Source of the DNA: Candidatus Rokuibacteriota bacterium
GTDB taxonomy: Bacteria; Methylomirabilota; Methylomirabilia; Rokubacteriales; CSP1-6
Assembly: GCA_003220315.1 (NCBI GenBank)
Contig: QHSA01000146.1
Location: 1 to 41,427, forward strand
Length of the DNA: 41,427 bases
Reading direction: 5' to 3'
The notes under the pieces were generated by a model. The model had not been told where the DNA came from. It ran no database searches and worked only from the letters and a program-made list of their open reading frames with translations. Positions 24,447 through 32,346 of the stretch are shown piece by piece. The position numbers were made by a program, and so were the translations under genes. Numbering within the stretch: position 1 is the stretch's first letter; each line of letters opens with the position of its first letter.

Positions 24447-25646
24447 ATGACGATCCCGACCCTCGCGCTCGACGGCGTCCGTGTCATCGATTGCTCGCGC
24501 GTCCTGGCCGGCCCCTTCTGCGGCATGCTGCTCGCGGACCTGGGCGCCGACGTGATCAAGGTGGAGGACACGGGCCCCGGCGACGAGTCGCGCACGTGGC
24601 CGCCCCACAAGGGGGGCGAGTCGGCGGCGTACCTCGTCATCAACCGCAACAAACGCGACATTACGCTCGACCTCAAGTCGCCGGAGGGCGCCGAGGTGCT
24701 GAAGACCCTCGTGAGCCGGAGCGACGTGCTCATCGAGAACTTCCGGACGGGGACGATGGAGTCGTTCGGTCTGGGCTACGAGACGCTCGCGGCCGTCAAC
24801 CCCCGGCTCGTCTACTGCTCGATCTCGGCCTTCGGGCGCACGGGACCCCGCGCCGACGGCGCCGGCTACGAGGCGCTCATGCAAGCCTTCAGCGGCATCA
24901 TGTCGATCACGGGCGAGCCCGACGGCCCGCCCGTCCGCTGCGGCGTCTCGTTCCTCGATCTGACGACGGGCATCCTCTGCGCGTTCGGGATCGTGAACGC
25001 GCTGCTCCACCGGGAGCGGACGGGTCTCGGCCAGCGGCTGGACGGCTCGCTCCTCGAGACCGCCGTGGCGCTCCTGAACTACCACGCCGAGGGCTACCTA
25101 CTCACCGGCGCCGTCCCCAAGGCGCTCGGCTCGTCCCACCCGTCGCTCTCGCCTTACCGGAACTTCCGCTGCCGTGACGGCCAGTGGGTGTTCATCGCGG
25201 GCGCCAACGACCGGTTCTGGCAGCGTCTGGTCCCGGCCCTCGGGCTCGCCTGGATGGCGAGTGACCCGCGCTTCGCCAGCAACATCGAGCGGGTGAAACA
25301 TCGGAAGGAGTTGGAAGCCGAGCTCGAGCAGGCGATCACGCAGCACGACCGGGAGCCACTGCTGAAGGTCCTCGAGGAGGCTGGCGTGCCCGCCACGCCC
25401 GTGAACACGGTGGACCAGGTGATGCAGGACCCGCAGACCGCGGCGCGCCAGATCTTCGAGCGGGTCGTGCACCCGCGGCTCGGCGAGATCCCCGTCGTCG
25501 GCACCCCGCTGAAGTTCTCGCGCATGCGACCGGGCGTCCGCACGCCGGCCCCGCGCCAGGGCGAGCACACCGACCAGGTGCTTGCCGAGCACGGCTACAG
25601 CGCCGGGCGGATCGCCGAGCTCCGCACCCGAAAAGTCATCCTGTAG
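24447..25646 (+). CDS. CaiB/BaiF family (class III) CoA-transferase
   Basis: This 399-aa enzyme of the formyl-CoA transferase/CaiB superfamily moves CoA between carboxylic acids. The N-terminal VIDCSRVLAGPFCGMLLADL and the following VIKVE are hallmark segments. The catalytic aspartate that forms the acyl anhydride is D171 in SFLDLTTG. The RDITLDLKS, SISAFGRTGP and GQRLDGSLLET segments also fit. The C-terminal APRQGEHTDQVLAE is typical. The acid substrates cannot be deduced. It diverges from metH. The UGSC selenoprotein gene follows after 71 bp with its own strong ribosome-binding site. Confidence 0.95.
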   Translation: MTIPTLALDGVRVIDCSRVLAGPFCGMLLADLGADVIKVEDTGPGDESRTWPPHKGGESAAYLVINRNKRDITLDLKSPEGAEVLKTLVSRSDVLIENFRTGTMESFGLGYETLAAVNPRLVYCSISAFGRTGPRADGAGYEALMQAFSGIMSITGEPDGPPVRCGVSFLDLTTGILCAFGIVNALLHRERTGLGQRLDGSLLETAVALLNYHAEGYLLTGAVPKALGSSHPSLSPYRNFRCRDGQWVFIAGANDRFWQRLVPALGLAWMASDPRFASNIERVKHRKELEAELEQAITQHDREPLLKVLEEAGVPATPVNTVDQVMQDPQTAARQIFERVVHPRLGEIPVVGTPLKFSRMRPGVRTPAPRQGEHTDQVLAEHGYSAGRIAELRTRKVIL

Positions 25647-25717
25647 GGCGAGCCGAGCACGTCGCGGGGCTGGGGTCCCGCCGTGGGAGGCGAGCGAATA
25701 TACGAGGAGGGCGGACC

Positions 25718-27388
25718 ATGGCACGGCTCGAGATCTTGAACCCCGTGGCGCGGACGGTCGAGCACTCGGTGAAGCCGGCGTCCCGGCTCTCGACGCTCGA
25801 GGGCGCCACGATCGGCCTGTACTGGAACATGAAGGCGGGCGGCGACTGCGCGCTGGACCGGACGGAGGCGCTCCTGCGCGAGAAGTTCGCCGGGACGAAG
25901 TTCCGGCGCTACACGGGCTCGGTCGGCTGGCTCATGCGCCATTGCACCGCGGAGGACGCCGACCGCATCGCGGCGGAAGTCGACGCGGTGGTCGGCACGA
26001 CCGCCGACTGAGGGTCGTGCACGTCGTGGGGGGCCCACGACATGGTCGAGCTGGAGCGGCGGGGGATCCCGACCGTGCTCTTCACCGCGCAGACGTTCGT
26101 GCACGATGCGCACCGGAGCGCGGCGAGCTTCGGCCTGGCGGGCCTGCCGCTCGCCGTCGTGCCGCTGCCGTTCACCAACCAGACGCCTGCGGACATCCAC
26201 GGGATGGCCGAGCGGGCGTTCGACCAGGTCCGCGCGGGGCTCACCCGGCCCGTGGAGGCGCCGAAGGCCGTCGAGCGCCCCCCGCTCGACGAGCGGCTCC
26301 GCTACGACGGCGATGACCTTCTCGACGCGTGGGGGCGGATGCAGGCCGACTTCCTCGTGCGGGGCTGGGCCGACGGGTTCCCGCTCGTCCCCCCGACCGA
26401 GCGCGCCGTGGGCGCGCTGCTCCGGTCGACCCGTCGCGGCCCTGGCGACGTGATCGCGACGCTCGAGCCGGGCTTCGGCATCGCGACCGTCGAGAAGCTC
26501 GCGATCAACGCGGTGATGGCGGGTTGCGGTCCCGAGCACCTGCCCCTCCTGATCGCGGCGGTGCGCTGCCTCGCGGAGCCGAAGATGTACATCCGTAACA
26601 AGGCCATGTCCACGGGCCCCCATGCGCCCCTCGTGCTCGTCAACGGGCCAAAGGGGCGGGCGGCCAGCCTGAACTCGGGCATGTGCGCGCTCGGCCCCGG
26701 GGCGCCGTCGGCGAGCAACACCGTCCTGGGCCGGGCGGTGCGGCTCACCATGATGAACGTCGGCCACACCTACGTCGGCGTGTCGGACATGGACACGATC
26801 GGCTCGCCGCTCAAGTACAGCCTGTGCTGCGCGGAGAACGAGGCCGAGAGCCCGTGGGAGCCCTATCACGTCACGCGAGGCTTCGCGCCGGACGCGTCCA
26901 CGATCACCGTGCACTTCGTCTACGGCATCTGTGAGCTCCACGACTTCCGGTCCACGACGCCCGAGCACCTGGTCCAGGTCTTCGCGACAGCGGCCAACAA
27001 CGTGGCGCAGGTGGGCACCGGCCTCTGGCTCATCGGTCGGCGGGCGGACCCGCGGTCGAAGACCGAGGAGAAGGAGCACAACACGCTCTTCATCTGCCCG
27101 GAGCACGCGCAGATCTTCGCCAAGGCGGGCTGGGGGCGTCGCGAGATCCAGGCGGCGCTCTACCGGGCCGCGCGGCTGCCGTTCAGGACGATGATCCTGA
27201 ACAAGGAGCCCAAGGCGATGGAGGTCGCCCATCCCGAGCTCGCGTGGCTGGCGGACCACCCGGACCTGCCGGTGCCCATCGTCGAGGACCCGACGTGCTT
27301 CGACATCGCGGTCGTCGGCGCCGCGGCTGGCCGCGGCGCGTACTTCTACGGGGCCGGCGAGCCGGTGACGATGCCCGTGGAGGACTGA
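25718..27388 (+). CDS. UGSC-family selenoprotein (in-frame UGA at 26009-26011 read as selenocysteine)
   Basis: The two apparent frames 25718-26011 and 26042-27388 are one gene: they share a reading frame and are separated only by TGA. Reading it as selenocysteine gives a 556-aa protein with U98 in TTADUGSCTSWGAHDMVELE, followed by RRGIPTVLFTAQ. This matches the UGSC (seleno)protein family and resembles the Sec site of glycine-reductase GrdB-type proteins (UGTCT ... GAxMVKEIE ... GIP). A strong hairpin starts 11 nt after the UGA. Residues 1-185 form the Sec domain; residues about 190-556 form a Cys-rich domain of unknown function (CGPEH, SLCCAENE, FICPEH). The start has GAGGAGG at 25704-25710. 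A redox role is probable; the substrate is unknown. Confidence 0.88.
26009..26041 (+). promoter_or_regulatory. Candidate bacterial SECIS element
   Basis: After the UGA (26009-26011) and 11 nt, GTCGTGGG (26023-26030) pairs perfectly with CCCACGAC (26034-26041) around a GGG loop. Spacing and size match the minimal SelB-binding hairpin known from E. coli fdhF, whose apical loop also carries guanines. The loop sequence itself differs, as is usual between lineages. Confidence 0.7.
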
Positions 27389-27389
27389 C

Positions 27390-27971
27390 GTGGTGAGGCT
27401 CTGGGTGGCCGCGCTCGCCGTCTGCCTCACCGCTACGGCCGCCGCCGCCCAGCTCTACCGGTGGACCGACGGCGAGGGAACGGTGCACTACACCGCCGAC
27501 CCCGACACGATCCCGCCCGCCTTTCGCGATGCCGCCGAGCTCTTGAGCGCTCCGCAGCCCCGTCCCACGCCCACGCCCGGCGGGGAGCCCACGGAGCTGC
27601 GGATGAGCCCCGGCGCGCCGATCACCGTGGCGGCGCGCCTCAACGGCGTGCCGCTCACGCTCGTCGTGGACACGGGCGCCGATCGGACCGTCCTCTCGCC
27701 CTCGGCGATCGAGCGGGCAGGTCTCGACGACCAGAGCAGACGGCCGACCCAGATCGTGGGAGCGACCGGGGTGACGACCGCGACGCTGGTGACCGTGCCG
27801 CTCCTCGATGTCGCCGGCGCCCGGATCGGCCCGCTCACCGTCATCGTCCACGCGCTGCCGTCCGTAGACCGCGCCGAGCCCGTCGACGGCCTCCTCGGCC
27901 GCGACGCCCTCGACGCGTTCACCCTGACCGTCGACGCGGCCTCGGGCCGCGCGACGCTCACGCCGCGCTGA
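27390..27971 (+). CDS. Exported retropepsin-like aspartic protease with DUF4124-like N-terminus
   Basis: This 193-aa protein has a signal peptide (residues 1-20, cleavage after AAAA) followed by QLYRWTDGEGTVHYT, the DUF4124 signature found at the N-terminus of many exported proteins. After a Pro-rich linker comes a clan AA aspartic protease domain: the catalytic motif VDTGAD (D94), ERAGL, a flap-like GATGVTTAT, and VDGLLGRDALDAF. Proteases of this kind dimerise to build the active site and act in the periplasm. GTG 27390 begins 1 nt after the selenoprotein stop, so the genes are co-transcribed. A GTG at 27393 is an equivalent start. The substrate is unknown. Confidence 0.9.
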   Translation: MVRLWVAALAVCLTATAAAAQLYRWTDGEGTVHYTADPDTIPPAFRDAAELLSAPQPRPTPTPGGEPTELRMSPGAPITVAARLNGVPLTLVVDTGADRTVLSPSAIERAGLDDQSRRPTQIVGATGVTTATLVTVPLLDVAGARIGPLTVIVHALPSVDRAEPVDGLLGRDALDAFTLTVDAASGRATLTPR

Positions 27972-27977
27972 CGGGCG

Positions 27978-28868
27978 TCAGGCCTTGGGACTCGGCGCGA
28001 GCCCGCTCATCTTGGCGAGCACGTCGAAGACGACCGCGAAATCGTAGCGCTTGAGCCCCATCCCGCGCGCCGCGGTGAGGAGCTCGTTCGCGACCGCCAC
28101 GCTCGGGAGCGGCACCCCGGTCGCGCGCCCGAGGTCGAGCGCGAGCTTGAGGTCCTTCTGCATCATCCCCACGTCGAACCACGCCTCGGCGGGCATGCCG
28201 AGCACGAACGGACCGCGGTACTTCACCATGGGCGAGGCGAGGACGCTCTTCAGCAGCGCCTCCACCGCGCGCTCGCGCGCGATCCCCGCCTTTTCGGCGA
28301 GCAGCACGGCCTCCGCGAACGCGACCATCTGCACGACGAGCCCCTGGTTGATCGCGATCTTCATCGCCTTCGCGTGTCCGACCGGACCCACGTGCGTGAG
28401 GCCCGGGCCGATCGCGGTGAGGTAGGGTCGCACCCGCTCGAGCGTCGCGGGGTCGCCGCCGACCATGAACGAGAGCTGGCCCGCCTCGAGCGTGGCGGGT
28501 GACCCGGATACCGGTGCGTCGAGGAGGTGGGCGCCCCGCGTCTCGATCTCGGCGGCGAGCGCCCGCACCGCGTCCGGGCTCACCGTGCTCATCTCGACGT
28601 GCACGGCGTCTCGCCGGAGCCCGGCGAGGATGCCGTCCGACCCGCGGCAGACGGCGTCGAGGGCCGGCGTGTCAGTCACCATCGTGAAGACGATCTCCGC
28701 CTGGGCGGCGACCTCGCGCGGCGAGTCCACCAAACGTAGCCCGGCGTCGGCGAGCCAGCGGGCCTTCCCGCGCGTTCGGTTGTAGCCGATCACGGGGTGG
28801 CCGGCGTCGAGGAGCCGCTTCGCCATGCGCCCGCCCATCACGCCGAGCCCGACGAAGCCGAGCGTCAT
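27978..28868 (-). CDS. 3-hydroxyisobutyrate dehydrogenase-family oxidoreductase
   Basis: This 296-aa beta-hydroxyacid dehydrogenase has an NAD(P)-binding motif at the N-terminus (GFVGLGVMGGRMA), with YNRT after the second strand suggesting NADP preference. The substrate-binding segment is DAPVSGSPATLEAGQLSFMVGG, and the catalytic lysine lies in GHAKAMKIAINQ. The C-terminal helical domain ends with KDLKLAL. The family includes 3-hydroxyisobutyrate, tartronate semialdehyde and glyoxylate/succinic semialdehyde reductases; the exact substrate is not evident. The ATG at 28868 directly follows an inverted copy of the local repeat and has no clear ribosome-binding site, so it may lie near its own transcription start. 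It converges on the protease gene. Confidence 0.94.
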   Translation of the reverse strand: MTLGFVGLGVMGGRMAKRLLDAGHPVIGYNRTRGKARWLADAGLRLVDSPREVAAQAEIVFTMVTDTPALDAVCRGSDGILAGLRRDAVHVEMSTVSPDAVRALAAEIETRGAHLLDAPVSGSPATLEAGQLSFMVGGDPATLERVRPYLTAIGPGLTHVGPVGHAKAMKIAINQGLVVQMVAFAEAVLLAEKAGIARERAVEALLKSVLASPMVKYRGPFVLGMPAEAWFDVGMMQKDLKLALDLGRATGVPLPSVAVANELLTAARGMGLKRYDFAVVFDVLAKMSGLAPSPKA

Positions 28869-28957
28869 TTTAACGGGGGCCGCGGGGCCGGTGCAATGAG
28901 TGGGTGGCCTGAGCCGAGGCACGACGCGGCTCCGTTCGGCATGTCGCTACCCATTCC
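28869..28957 (-). repeat. Inverted copy of the 29699-29870 repeat
   Basis: Read on the minus strand this segment matches the repeats at 29699-29870: GGAAT ... AGCGACATGC, then GGCTCAGGCCACCCA, then GCACCGGCCCCGCGG, with only scattered differences. It fills the gap between the RidA gene and the dehydrogenase and ends right at the dehydrogenase start codon. Confidence 0.8.
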
Positions 28958-28983
28958 AGTGAGGGGCCGCGAGGCCGGCCTCA

Positions 28984-29415
28984 TCACGCGCCGTCGGCGA
29001 CGGCGATCGCGCTGATCTCGAGCTTGCACCGCGTGTGCGTCGCCAGCCGCGAGACCTCGACGGTCGTTGTGGCAGGCAGATGGCCGCCGAGGTACCGCGC
29101 CCACACACGGTTCAGGTCATCCTGCTCGCTGACATCGGTGAGATAGCGCGTAGCCGCGACGAGATCGTCGAGCGTGCAGCCCGCCGCCTCGAGCGTCTTC
29201 TTGAGGTTCTCCATCGCGCGCACCGCCTGCGCCTCCATCGTGGCCGGCAGGTCGAACTCCTCGTCGCGATGCGGGTGGCTGTGGTAGACGGCGGCGGCCG
29301 TCACGCCTGAGAGAAAGACCAGGCTGCCGCGGCGGACGACAATGCCGGGCGCGTACGGCATGACCACGTCGGCGCGCCGGTCCGCGTGGTGGACGATCGA
29401 GATCTCCTTCACCAT
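28984..29415 (-). CDS. RidA/YjgF-family protein
   Basis: This 143-aa protein has the RidA fold: a VVRRGSLVFLSGVTA core strand, the helix EAQAVRAMENLKKTLEAAG, the conserved LDDLVAATRYLTD, and LEISAIAVA at the C-terminus. Classical RidA imine deaminases use an arginine in a PAR motif; here that position reads PATTTVEV. This copy is therefore more likely a Rid subgroup with another or unknown activity. The ATG at 29415 is well supported by GGAGG on the minus strand (29421-29430 region). The gene stands alone, with GC-rich repeats on both sides in opposite orientation. Confidence 0.93.
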   Translation of the reverse strand: MVKEISIVHHADRRADVVMPYAPGIVVRRGSLVFLSGVTAAAVYHSHPHRDEEFDLPATMEAQAVRAMENLKKTLEAAGCTLDDLVAATRYLTDVSEQDDLNRVWARYLGGHLPATTTVEVSRLATHTRCKLEISAIAVADGA

Positions 29416-29458
29416 CGAGCACCTCCCGGGAAGATGCCGGGGCATCCTACCACGCCGG

Positions 29459-29588
29459 AATGAAGCCCCGCGCGCCTGCGTCAGGCCACCCACGGGACGA
29501 ACCGGGCTCGCGGACCCCGTTCCAATGAAGCCCCGCGCGCCTGCGTCAGGCCACCCACGGGACGAACCGGGCTCGCGGACCCCGTTCC
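29459..29588 (+). repeat. Two identical 65-bp tandem repeats
   Basis: Copies at 29459-29523 and 29524-29588 are identical over 65 bp. Each contains a small hairpin (GCCTG-CGT-CAGGC) followed by CACCCA, then ACCGGGCTCGCGGACCCC. There is no supported coding sequence; the short open frames here simply follow the repeat. Confidence 0.95.
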
Positions 29589-29698
29589 AATGAAGCCCCG
29601 CGCGCCTGCGTCAGGCCGACTCACTCAGGCTCGCCTCGCGCGTGAGCGCTCTGCGGCTTCGCACTCCCACGGTACGAACCGGGCTCGCGGACCCCGAT
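29589..29698 (+). repeat. Third, interrupted copy of the 65-bp repeat
   Basis: The first 29 bp match the 65-bp unit, about 48 bp of unrelated sequence follow, and the unit resumes at about 29666 with CCACGGTACGAACCGGGCT and CGCGGACCCC. It is therefore an interrupted or older copy. Confidence 0.8.
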
Positions 29699-29870
29699 GG
29701 AATCAAAAGCGACATGCGGAACGCCTCCGGGCCGTGCCTTGGCTCAGGCCACCCACCGATCGCACCGGCCCCGCCGACCGCACCGGAGTGAACGGCGATG
29801 CGGAACGCAGCCGGGCCGTGCCTTGGCTCAGGCCACCCACCGATCGCACCGGCCCCGCGGCCCCCGCTAC
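29699..29870 (+). repeat. Two copies of a related 84-bp-period repeat
   Basis: Cores at 29714-29774 and 29798-29858 differ at 2 of 61 positions and lie 84 bp apart. They share the TCAGGCCACCCAC block and the CCGG/CGCGG/CCCC ending with the 65-bp unit, so both belong to one repeat family. A third copy lies inverted at 28869-28957. The array ends just before the next gene's promoter region. Confidence 0.92.
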
Positions 29871-29930
29871 ATTGACCCCGGCGACGCGCGCGGATACCCT
29901 CAGCGTTTGAGCGCAGGGGAGGGCGTGACG

Positions 29931-30737
29931 GTGGATTCACTCAAGGGGCGGGTCGGCGTGGTGACGGGCGGCGCCTCCGGCATCGGCCGCGCGATGGTGG
30001 AGGCGTTCGCCCGCGAAGGCGCGCGCGTGGTGGTCGCCGACCTCGACGAGGCCGGGATGGCGGAGGTCGTGGGTCCGATCCGGTCGCGCGGCGGCGAGGC
30101 GCTCGCGGTGCGCACTGACGTCACCGACCTCGCGTCGGTCCAGGCGCTCGCCGAGCGCGCCTTCGACGCGTTCGGCCGGGTCCACGTGCTCTGCAACAAC
30201 GCGGGAGTCGCGCTCTGGGGCGGGCTCGAGACGGCGACACACCGGGACTGGCAGTGGGTACTCGGCGTGAACCTCTGGGGTGTCGTCCACGGGCTCGAGG
30301 CGTTCCTGCCGCGCATGATCGCGCAGAAGGAGCCCGGCCACGTGGTCAACACGGCGTCCATGGCCGGGCTCGTCGCGACGCGCGGGCTCGGCATCTACAA
30401 CACGTCGAAGTACGCGGTCGTCGGCCTCTCGGAGACGCTCGCGAAGGACCTCAAATCCCACCAGATCGGCGTTTCCGTGCTGTGTCCGATGGGCGTCTCC
30501 ACCAGGATCCGCGCGAGCGAGCGGAGCCGCCCCGCGCACCTCTGGAACGATCGCCCCTCCCGGACCGAGCCGGTAGAGCTGATGGGCCGGTCGCTCGAGC
30601 CCGAGACAGTGGCCGAGATGGTTCTCCAGGCGATCTTCCGGAACGAGCTCTACGTGATCACCCACGACGAGGGGCTCGAGCCCCTTCGCCGGCGATTCGA
30701 GCGGATGGAGCAGGCGATCCGCCAGCGGAAGCCCTGA
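29931..30737 (+). CDS. SDR-family NAD(P)-dependent oxidoreductase
   Basis: This 268-aa classical short-chain dehydrogenase has the cofactor motif TGGASGIG near the N-terminus, D in VADLDEAG (favouring NAD), NNAGVA in strand 4, and the catalytic Y156-K160 pair in YNTSKYA. C-terminal residues of the SPG-loop region read CPMGVSTRI. It reduces or oxidises an alcohol or ketone; the substrate is unknown. GTG 29931 is preferred over GTG 29925 because AGGGGAGGG (29915-29923) then has normal spacing. A TTGACC ... GATACC pair (29872-29898) could be the promoter, but its spacing is short. The repeat array lies directly upstream. Confidence 0.93.
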   Translation: MDSLKGRVGVVTGGASGIGRAMVEAFAREGARVVVADLDEAGMAEVVGPIRSRGGEALAVRTDVTDLASVQALAERAFDAFGRVHVLCNNAGVALWGGLETATHRDWQWVLGVNLWGVVHGLEAFLPRMIAQKEPGHVVNTASMAGLVATRGLGIYNTSKYAVVGLSETLAKDLKSHQIGVSVLCPMGVSTRIRASERSRPAHLWNDRPSRTEPVELMGRSLEPETVAEMVLQAIFRNELYVITHDEGLEPLRRRFERMEQAIRQRKP

Positions 30738-31876
30738 CCACGATCCCCGCGCGCTGGGTCCAGACCCCCGCCGATCTCGGCCGGGCCGCCGAGCGGTTGG
30801 CCGGGTCGGCGGAGCTGGCCCTCGACACGGAGGGTGACAGCCTCCACCACTATCCCGAGCGGCTCGCGCTGGTCCAGCTCGCCAGCGCGTCGGGCGACGT
30901 CTGGCTCGTGGACCCGCTCGCCCTCGACGACCTCTCGGCGCTCGCGAGGATCTTCGCCGGGCCCGGGATCACGACGGTGCTGCACGCCGGCGACAACGAC
31001 CTGACACACCTCAAGCGCCGCTACGGCTTCCGGTTCGTCTCGCTCTTCGATACCGCCGTGGCGGCGCGCTTCCTGGGCGCTCCCGCGCTCGGCCTCGACG
31101 TCCTCCTCGAGCGGTACCTCGGCGCGCGGCTCCCGCCCTCGCGGCAGAAGGACGATTGGTCGGCGCGTCCGCTCACGGCGGCGCAGCTCGAGTATGCCGC
31201 GGCCGACGTCACCCACTTGCTCGAGCTCAAGGTCCGGCTCGTGGCCGAGCTCGAGCGCTGTGGAAGGCTCGCCTGGGTGGAAGAAGAATGCGCGGCGCTG
31301 GCCGCCCAGGCGGTCGCCGAGCGCGTCGAGGACCCGCTCGCGTTCGCGAGGCTCCGGGGGGCGCGGGAGCTCTCGCCGCGTGGTCTCGCCGTGCTGAGGG
31401 AGCTCTACGAGCTCCGCGAGCGGCTGGCTCGCGCGCACGACCGTCCGCCATTCAAGATCCTGTCCGAGGAGACGCTCGTGCGTCTCGCCGGAGCCGCACC
31501 GGGAGACCCGCAGGCGCTCGCTCAGGTTTCGGGCTGCACTCCCAAGGTGATCGCGCGCTGGGGCGACGCCATTCTCGAGACCGTCGCCCGTTCTCTGGCG
31601 CGGCCCGACGATGAGTTGCCGCGGATCGAGCCCCGCCCGCGACCCAGGATCCCGGCCGCCGTGGAGCGTCGCCTCGAGCGGCTCAAGCAGTGGCGCGGCG
31701 AGGCGGCGCCGCGCTTCGGCCTCGAGCCCGGACTGCTCCTGCCGAACCGGCTGATCACGGCGATCGCCCTCGCGGGCCCGCGCGACGTCGGCGACCTCGT
31801 CCGCGTGGACGGCGTGCGACGCTGGCGCGCCGAGACGTTCGGCGGCGAGATCGTTGCGGCGCTCGGGCCGGCGTGA
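30734..31876 (+). CDS. rnd: RNase D-like 3'-5' exonuclease with HRDC domains
   Basis: This protein of about 380 aa has a DEDDy exonuclease domain: D31-E33 in LALDTEGD, the second acidic motif in LHAGDNDLTHL, FDTAVAARFLG, and the YxxxD motif in YAAADVTHLL. One clear HRDC domain (LSPRGLAVLRELYELRERLA, about 212-290) and a second helical HRDC-like region complete the RNase D architecture, which trims tRNA and other RNA 3' ends. The start is unclear. The family N-terminus (IPARWVQTPADL) begins right after the upstream SDR, but there is no ATG or GTG there. A CTG at 30734 overlapping the SDR stop as CTGA would fit; TTG 30797 would cut into the domain. Confidence 0.85.
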   Translation: MTTIPARWVQTPADLGRAAERLAGSAELALDTEGDSLHHYPERLALVQLASASGDVWLVDPLALDDLSALARIFAGPGITTVLHAGDNDLTHLKRRYGFRFVSLFDTAVAARFLGAPALGLDVLLERYLGARLPPSRQKDDWSARPLTAAQLEYAAADVTHLLELKVRLVAELERCGRLAWVEEECAALAAQAVAERVEDPLAFARLRGARELSPRGLAVLRELYELRERLARAHDRPPFKILSEETLVRLAGAAPGDPQALAQVSGCTPKVIARWGDAILETVARSLARPDDELPRIEPRPRPRIPAAVERRLERLKQWRGEAAPRFGLEPGLLLPNRLITAIALAGPRDVGDLVRVDGVRRWRAETFGGEIVAALGPA

Positions 31877-31890
31877 GAGGCTCGAGGTCG

Positions 31891-32346
31891 GTGACCGACT
31901 GGCGAGCCAACCTGATCGACGACGACGCGGGCCTCGCCGCGATCCTCCGCGAGGCGAAGACCGTGGCGGTCCTGGGCGCCAAGGCGGCCCCCGCGGAGCC
32001 CGCGTACTATGTGCCGGCCTACCTCCGGGCGCAGGGCTACCGCATCCGACCCGTGAACCCGAAGATCGTCGGACGTTCGGTGCACGACGCCACCGCGGTG
32101 GCCCGGCTCGCCGACCTCGGCGGATCCGTCGACGTGATCGAGATCTTTCGCCGGCCGGAGTACCTCCCGGACCACGCGCGCGAGATCCTGGCGCTTGACT
32201 GGCGACCGATGGCGGTGTGGTTCCAGCTCGGCATCAGGAATGACGTCGCGGCCGAGATGCTCGCCCACGTGGGCATCCGCGTGGTGCAGGATCGGTGCAT
32301 GATGCCCGAGCACAAGAGGCTGGTGGCCATGACCGGATTCCATTAG
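31891..32346 (+). CDS. CoA-binding domain protein (YccU-like)
   Basis: This 151-aa single-domain protein has the Rossmann-like CoA-binding fold found in succinyl-CoA synthetase alpha subunits. Visible segments are TVAVLGAKA near residue 28, YRIRPVNPKIVG, SVDVIEIFRRPEYLP and the C-terminal VVQDRCMMPEHKRL, with the conserved RCMxxEH. Homologues are small cytosolic proteins of unclear role. GTG 31891 has GAGAGG upstream; GTG 31873 overlaps the RNase D stop as GTGA and is a fair alternative. The ABC-F gene begins directly after the stop codon. Confidence 0.9.
   Translation: MTDWRANLIDDDAGLAAILREAKTVAVLGAKAAPAEPAYYVPAYLRAQGYRIRPVNPKIVGRSVHDATAVARLADLGGSVDVIEIFRRPEYLPDHAREILALDWRPMAVWFQLGIRNDVAAEMLAHVGIRVVQDRCMMPEHKRLVAMTGFH

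Noticed and set aside
24429-24600. Cobalamin or SAM riboswitch for metH
   Set aside because: The upstream space is 18 bp before a divergent coding region; there is no room for a riboswitch fold and no B12-box-like sequence was seen.
26009-26011. The TGA as a nonsense mutation or sequencing error making a pseudogene
   Set aside because: The flanking codons form a known Sec motif, both sides stay in frame, and a hairpin sits at SECIS distance. A random stop would not be expected to fall at this site.
29459-29870. CRISPR array
   Set aside because: The repeats are 65 and 84 bp, directly adjacent, without unique spacers of regular length, and no cas gene is in the window.
29416-29910. Small open frames in the repeat array (for example 29342-29593 and 29590-29910)
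   Set aside because: They repeat with the DNA unit, have no ribosome-binding sites, and change frame at repeat borders.
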